Shown one piece after another: positions 35,728-38,997 of a stretch of DNA of 38,997 bases. The DNA comes from Pseudomonadota bacterium. GTDB taxonomy: Bacteria > Pseudomonadota > Gammaproteobacteria > Burkholderiales > Rhodocyclaceae. Position numbers and translations under genes: made by a program. Under the pieces are notes generated by a model. The model was given only the letters and a program-made list of their open reading frames with translations, was not told the DNA's origin and made no database searches. The DNA is taken from contig JAJXVG010000008.1 in NCBI GenBank assembly GCA_021782315.1, forward strand, positions 1 through 38,997. Direction: 5' to 3'. How positions within the stretch are numbered: position 1 is the stretch's first letter; each line of letters begins with the position of its first letter.

Positions 35728-36270
35728 GTGAAAAAACTACTTATACCCGCTCTGCTGTCCGCCATCCTGGCCGCCTGCTCCACCACCCCGCTGCCCGAAG
35801 ACAACAAGGGGGCGCCAGTCGAATCCCGGAGCACCGGCACCGGCGTTGCTCCCGTCACTGCTGACGGCCTGGATGCCAGCGGCCTGCCGCGCGAATTGAC
35901 CGATCCGAAGAGCAAGCTGTCGCAGCGCAGCATCTACTTCGACCTTGACAAGTACGAAGTCAAGGACGAATACAAGGATCTGGTTGCCGCCCATGCCAAG
36001 TACCTGGTTGCCAACAGAGGCTTCAAGGTGCTGCTCCAGGGCAATACCGACGAACGCGGCAGCCGCGAATACAACCTGTCGCTCGGCCAGAAACGTGCCG
36101 AAGCCGTCAAGCGTTCGCTCGTCCTGCTCGGCGTCAAGGAAGATCAGATCGAATCCGTCAGTCTCGGCGAAGAAAAGCCGAAGAACCCGGGTCATGACGA
36201 AGCCGCCTGGTCGGAAAACCGTCGTGCCGACATCCTCTACAAGGCCGCTGACGGCCGCGGCGAGTTCTAA
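35728..36270 (+). CDS. pal: Peptidoglycan-associated lipoprotein Pal
   Basis: 180 residues from a GTG start with CGGAGAA 6-8 bases upstream. Lipoprotein signal with lipobox LAAC, then an OmpA-like domain (RSIYFDLDKYEVKDEYKDLVAAHAKYL; LLQGNTDERGSREYNLSLGQKRAEAV) that binds diaminopimelate in peptidoglycan. Anchored in the outer membrane and partner of TolB. Confidence 0.96.
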   Translation: MKKLLIPALLSAILAACSTTPLPEDNKGAPVESRSTGTGVAPVTADGLDASGLPRELTDPKSKLSQRSIYFDLDKYEVKDEYKDLVAAHAKYLVANRGFKVLLQGNTDERGSREYNLSLGQKRAEAVKRSLVLLGVKEDQIESVSLGEEKPKNPGHDEAAWSENRRADILYKAADGRGEF

Positions 36271-36275
36271 ACATC

Positions 36276-37013
36276 ATGCGCCCGGTTCGAATCGCCTTTC
36301 TGATCGCCGCGCTGGGCGCCGTCCAGGCCCACGCCGGTGTTTTTGACGACGATGAAGCGCGTCGCCAGGTCACCGACCTCATGGTCAAGACGGAAGCGCG
36401 ATTCGACCAACAGGCCAAGGGGCAGCTGGATCTGTCCGGACAGATCCAGCGCCAGGCCGAAGAAATCGCCCGCCTTCGCGGCCAGATCGAAACGCTCAAC
36501 TACGAGCTGGAGATGGCTAAGAAGCGCCAGCAGGACTTCTATCTCGATCTCGACACCCGCTTACGCAAATTCGAAATGGCTGCCGGCGCATCTGCCGCCG
36601 CCCCGGAAAATTCGGCCAGTGCAAAACCGGCCGCCGACCCGGCCAAGGAAAACCAGGATTACGAAGCGGCTCTGAATCAATTCAAGACAGGCAAGTACAA
36701 GGATGCCGCCATCAGCTTTGCGGCCTTCGTACAGAAATATCCGGACAGCTCGTTGGCCCCCAACGCGCAGTACTGGTTGGGTAACTCCTGGTATGCCCAG
36801 CGTGATTGCAAGCGCGCCATCGAGGCTCAAAGCGTGGTCACCACAAAATATGCCGACAGCCCGAAGGCTGCGGACGCCTGGCTGGCGATCGCAGCCTGCC
36901 AGCAGGAAATGGGCAACCCGACCGGCGCCAGGCGTTCACTGGAATCTGTGCTGAACAAATACCCGAATGCTCCGGCGGCCGACACGGCCCGCGAACGACT
37001 GAAGAAGAAATAA
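36276..37013 (+). CDS. cpoB: Cell division coordinator CpoB (YbgF)
   Basis: 245 residues. Signal peptide (VRIAFLIAALGAVQAHA), a coiled-coil trimerisation segment (about 25-95; GQIQRQAEEIARLRGQIETLNYELEMAKKR), a short Ala/Pro linker, and TPR repeats (about 125-245; YEAALNQFKTGKYKDAAISFAAFVQKYP). CpoB couples outer-membrane constriction by Tol-Pal to peptidoglycan synthesis. Five bases after pal. Confidence 0.93.
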   Translation: MRPVRIAFLIAALGAVQAHAGVFDDDEARRQVTDLMVKTEARFDQQAKGQLDLSGQIQRQAEEIARLRGQIETLNYELEMAKKRQQDFYLDLDTRLRKFEMAAGASAAAPENSASAKPAADPAKENQDYEAALNQFKTGKYKDAAISFAAFVQKYPDSSLAPNAQYWLGNSWYAQRDCKRAIEAQSVVTTKYADSPKAADAWLAIAACQQEMGNPTGARRSLESVLNKYPNAPAADTARERLKKK

Positions 37014-37652
37014 TTGGCCCTGCGCCTGACCGAAATTTTCTATTCCCTGCAGGGCGAGGCTTCGCGCGTCGGCCTGCCGACCATTTTCATCCGGCTTACC
37101 GGCTGCCCATTGCGTTGCACCTGGTGCGACACCACCTACAGCTTCACCGGCGGCGAGCCGGCGAGCATCGAATCGGTGCTCGCCGAACTTGGCAAATACC
37201 CGGCCCGCCAGGTCTGCGTCACCGGCGGCGAGCCGCTGTCGCAGAAGGATTGCCTGCCATTGCTGGCGGCACTGTGCGATGCCGGTTACGAGGTCTCGCT
37301 GGAAACCTCGGGGGCACTCGATGTGACCGAGGTCGATGCCCGCGTGGCACGGATCATGGATCTCAAGTCGCCGGATTCAGGCGAATCGGCCAGGAATCGC
37401 TGGGAAAACCTGGCACTGCTCAACCGCCGCGACGAGATCAAGATCGTCATCGCCTCGCGCCGCGATTACGAATGGGCAAGGGACGTGCTGCGCACACGGC
37501 AACTGGATCGATTGTGCCCGGTGCTCTTTTCGCCGGCCCAGGGACTGATCGAACCGCGATCGCTCGCCGAGTGGATACTGCAGGACGGACTCAATGTCCG
37601 CTTCCAGCTTCAATTGCACAAGCTGCTTTGGGGTAACATGCAGGGAAAATAG
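37014..37652 (+). CDS. queE: 7-carboxy-7-deazaguanine synthase QueE
   Basis: 212 residues, radical SAM enzyme of queuosine (and 7-deazaguanine) synthesis. The CxxxCxxC cluster motif is Cys31-Cys35-Cys38 (CPLRCTWCDTTYSFTGGEP), with VTGGEPLSQ after it. The start is a TTG placed directly after the cpoB TAA; the purine-rich end of cpoB (GAAGAAGAAA) would serve as binding site. Beginning at ALRLTEIFYSLQGE fits the family, and no ATG is better. Commonly follows tol-pal in beta- and gammaproteobacteria. Confidence 0.92.
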   Translation: MALRLTEIFYSLQGEASRVGLPTIFIRLTGCPLRCTWCDTTYSFTGGEPASIESVLAELGKYPARQVCVTGGEPLSQKDCLPLLAALCDAGYEVSLETSGALDVTEVDARVARIMDLKSPDSGESARNRWENLALLNRRDEIKIVIASRRDYEWARDVLRTRQLDRLCPVLFSPAQGLIEPRSLAEWILQDGLNVRFQLQLHKLLWGNMQGK

Positions 37653-37666
37653 AAGAGGGGATCGAC

Positions 37667-38029
37667 ATGGAACGTAATCGCCGCAAATTTTCCCGTATCG
37701 CCTTCCAGGCCGAAGCCAGTCTCTTTCTACCCGACGGCGAACATGTCGTCGAGGTGCTCGACCTTTCGCTGCAAGGCGCATTGATCCATCCGAACGCCAA
37801 GATGTTCGTGACCATGGGCACCCCCTGTACCTTGAAAATCCGTCTCGACGATGTCGGCACCACGATCCGTATGGAGGCCACCGTCGTACATCACATGGCC
37901 AATTACTACGGCCTGGCCTGTCGGGAAATCGATCTCGACAGCGTCACCCACCTGCGGCGCCTGGTTGCCCTCAACCTGGGCAACGAAACCATGGCCGAAC
38001 GGGAATTCGCCCAGCTCACGGAAAACTGA
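37667..38029 (+). CDS. PilZ-domain protein
   Basis: 120 residues, a single PilZ domain. RRKFSR near the N-terminus and DLSLQGAL supply the RxxxR and (D/N)xSxxG c-di-GMP-binding motifs. Proteins of this kind act as small c-di-GMP receptors controlling motility, pili or polysaccharides. GAGGGGAT lies upstream of the ATG. It starts 14 bases after queE and is upstream of a PAS-domain signalling gene. Confidence 0.88.
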   Translation: MERNRRKFSRIAFQAEASLFLPDGEHVVEVLDLSLQGALIHPNAKMFVTMGTPCTLKIRLDDVGTTIRMEATVVHHMANYYGLACREIDLDSVTHLRRLVALNLGNETMAEREFAQLTEN

Positions 38030-38093
38030 ACCTCCCTTAAATCCTGCCGAATCCTTTCTGACCCCTGGCGCTTAGCCTTGCTAGATGGGGGGC

Positions 38094-38148
38094 ACCCGGA
38101 TCATAATCATTCTCTAAAACAACCTCGCCTATTAGAGGATCACCGGGT
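38094..38148 (+). other. Nested stem-loops upstream of the PAS-domain gene
   Basis: Outer stem ACCCGG (38094-38099) with CCGGGT (38143-38148); inner stem CTCTAA (38112-38117) with TTAGAG (38132-38137). A third hairpin follows at 38184-38205. It does not match riboswitch consensus sequences I know. Confidence 0.3.
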
Positions 38149-38183
38149 TTGGGAGCGACCATGGTTGAAAGTAGATTTCATTA

Positions 38184-38205
38184 CCCCGAATCACCCGATT
38201 CGGGG
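38184..38205 (+). other. Hairpin before the PAS-domain gene
   Basis: CCCCGAATC and GATTCGGGG form 9 perfect pairs with loop ACCC, about 30 bases before the start codon. No T-run, so probably not a terminator on the plus strand. May affect translation or mark the end of the PilZ transcript. Confidence 0.4.
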
Positions 38206-38237
38206 CGAGTCCGCGGGCAACGCCGGGAAGCATGCTG

Positions 38238-38997
38238 ATGGCTGCGGATCGAAGCTGCGAAGACGCCAGCGCCTGTCGATACAATCTTGACAGTAAGCTG
38301 CAACCGCCAATGTTGTGCGCGTTGCAGCAGGCTATTTTTGAAAATGCCGGGCGGTCGATTGTCCTGACTGATCCGGAAGGCATGATCGTCTATTTCAATG
38401 CCGCCGCCCAGAGCATGCTTGGCTATACACCACAAGAACTCGTCAACAGATGCACGCCTCTGGTTTTTCACCTCGCCGAGGAAGTGGCAAACCGGGCCAG
38501 GCTCTTGACTGCGGAATTACAGCGACAGGTGACACCGGGATTCGAGGCGTTTATCGCCAAGTTGGGCATCAGAAATCAGGATGAGGCCGAATGGACGGTC
38601 GTACGCAAGGATGGCTCGCGCCTTCCTATCAGCCTGGTGGTCAGTATCCTGCATGACGAGCAGGGCGGCGTACTCGGCTATCTCGGCATTGCCGCCGATA
38701 TCTCCGCGCGACGCAAACTGGAACAGGATATGCGGATCGCAGCCATTGCCTTCGAATCGCAAGCCGCAATCATGGTGACCGATCGAGCGCAGCGCATTCT
38801 GCAGGTCAATCCGGCCTTCACCAAGCTGACCGGTTACTCCGCCGACGAAGCTGTTGGCCAAACGCCCAGCCTGCTCAAATCAGGCCGTCAGGATGTCGAT
38901 TTTTACAAGATGATGTGGCAAACCCTGAATCAGGGGGGACATTGGCAGGGCGCAATCTGGAATCGTCGCAAGAATGGCGGGATATTTCCGGAGTGGC
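38238..38997 (+). CDS. PAS-domain signalling protein (3' end cut by window)
   Basis: 253 codons open to the window edge. GGGAAG lies 7 bases before the ATG at 38238; an in-frame ATG at 38232 is too close to it. PAS 1 (about 25-155) includes NAGRSIVLTDPEGMIVYFNAAAQSMLGYTPQELV and its PAC end GYLGIAADISARRKLEQ. PAS 2 (about 160 onward) includes ITDRAQ-type sequence (MVTDRAQRILQVNPAFTKLTGYSADEAVGQ). The output domain is outside the window. With the PilZ gene just upstream, a GGDEF/EAL or histidine kinase output is plausible, but this is a guess. Confidence 0.85.
   Translation, partial: MAADRSCEDASACRYNLDSKLQPPMLCALQQAIFENAGRSIVLTDPEGMIVYFNAAAQSMLGYTPQELVNRCTPLVFHLAEEVANRARLLTAELQRQVTPGFEAFIAKLGIRNQDEAEWTVVRKDGSRLPISLVVSILHDEQGGVLGYLGIAADISARRKLEQDMRIAAIAFESQAAIMVTDRAQRILQVNPAFTKLTGYSADEAVGQTPSLLKSGRQDVDFYKMMWQTLNQGGHWQGAIWNRRKNGGIFPEW

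Noticed and set aside
38030-38237. c-di-GMP (GEMM) riboswitch before the PAS gene
   Set aside because: The stems do not carry the conserved GEMM core or tetraloop-receptor sequence.

Overview
The window looks like a stretch of chromosome from a GC-rich betaproteobacterium, most likely of the Rhodocyclales (Dechloromonas/Azonexus-like). This rests on gene order (atpB-atpI / parB-parA-rsmG-mnmG, and yebC ... ruvCAB-ybgC-tolQRAB-pal-cpoB-queE), on a split and circularly permuted ssrA gene, and on the style of the proteins. It is inference; no 16S gene or database match was available.

Layout. 1-1082: start of the F1Fo ATP synthase operon on the minus strand (atpI, then atpB, cut by the window edge), with a recognisable promoter. 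1147-5256: minus-strand operon mnmG-rsmG-parA-parB, each junction an ATGA overlap. 5374-9778: plus-strand response regulator with TPR-like repeats, a secreted FecR/DUF6600-type protein, and riboflavin synthase. 10034-13080: an accessory-looking stretch with a NERD-nuclease/UvrD-type helicase, the permuted two-piece tmRNA gene (tag ANDEHFAIAA), a shortened GNAT gene and the remnant of an exported protein gene. 13081-15312: a TonB-dependent receptor with the copper-site motifs of OprC/NosA. 15491-17903: a sugar-permease-free PTS (EIIA-Man type, HPr, EI) closed by an intrinsic terminator. 17930-25134: exporters, LysR regulators, an oxidoreductase, a branched-chain aminotransferase, and a small chorismate mutase gene preceded by a possible transcription attenuator. 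25200-26804: HerA/DUF853 ATPase. 26962-37652: conserved housekeeping block, with yebC, an exonuclease, a DMT exporter, ruvCAB, ybgC-tolQRAB-pal-cpoB and queE. 37667-38997: a PilZ protein and the start of a PAS-domain signalling protein.

How the genes work together. The tol-pal block makes the envelope-constriction machine. ruvCAB makes the Holliday-junction resolvase set. parAB, rsmG and mnmG form the usual origin-proximal cluster. The PTS genes form a phosphorelay that probably regulates rather than transports.

The signals most worth following are the permuted tmRNA (a known class, clearly visible here), the leader/terminator in front of the chorismate mutase gene, the NERD-helicase beside ssrA, and the collapsed gene next to the copper receptor. 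I saw no CRISPR array, insertion sequence, complete tRNA or rRNA gene. I found no clear evidence of a wholly new system.
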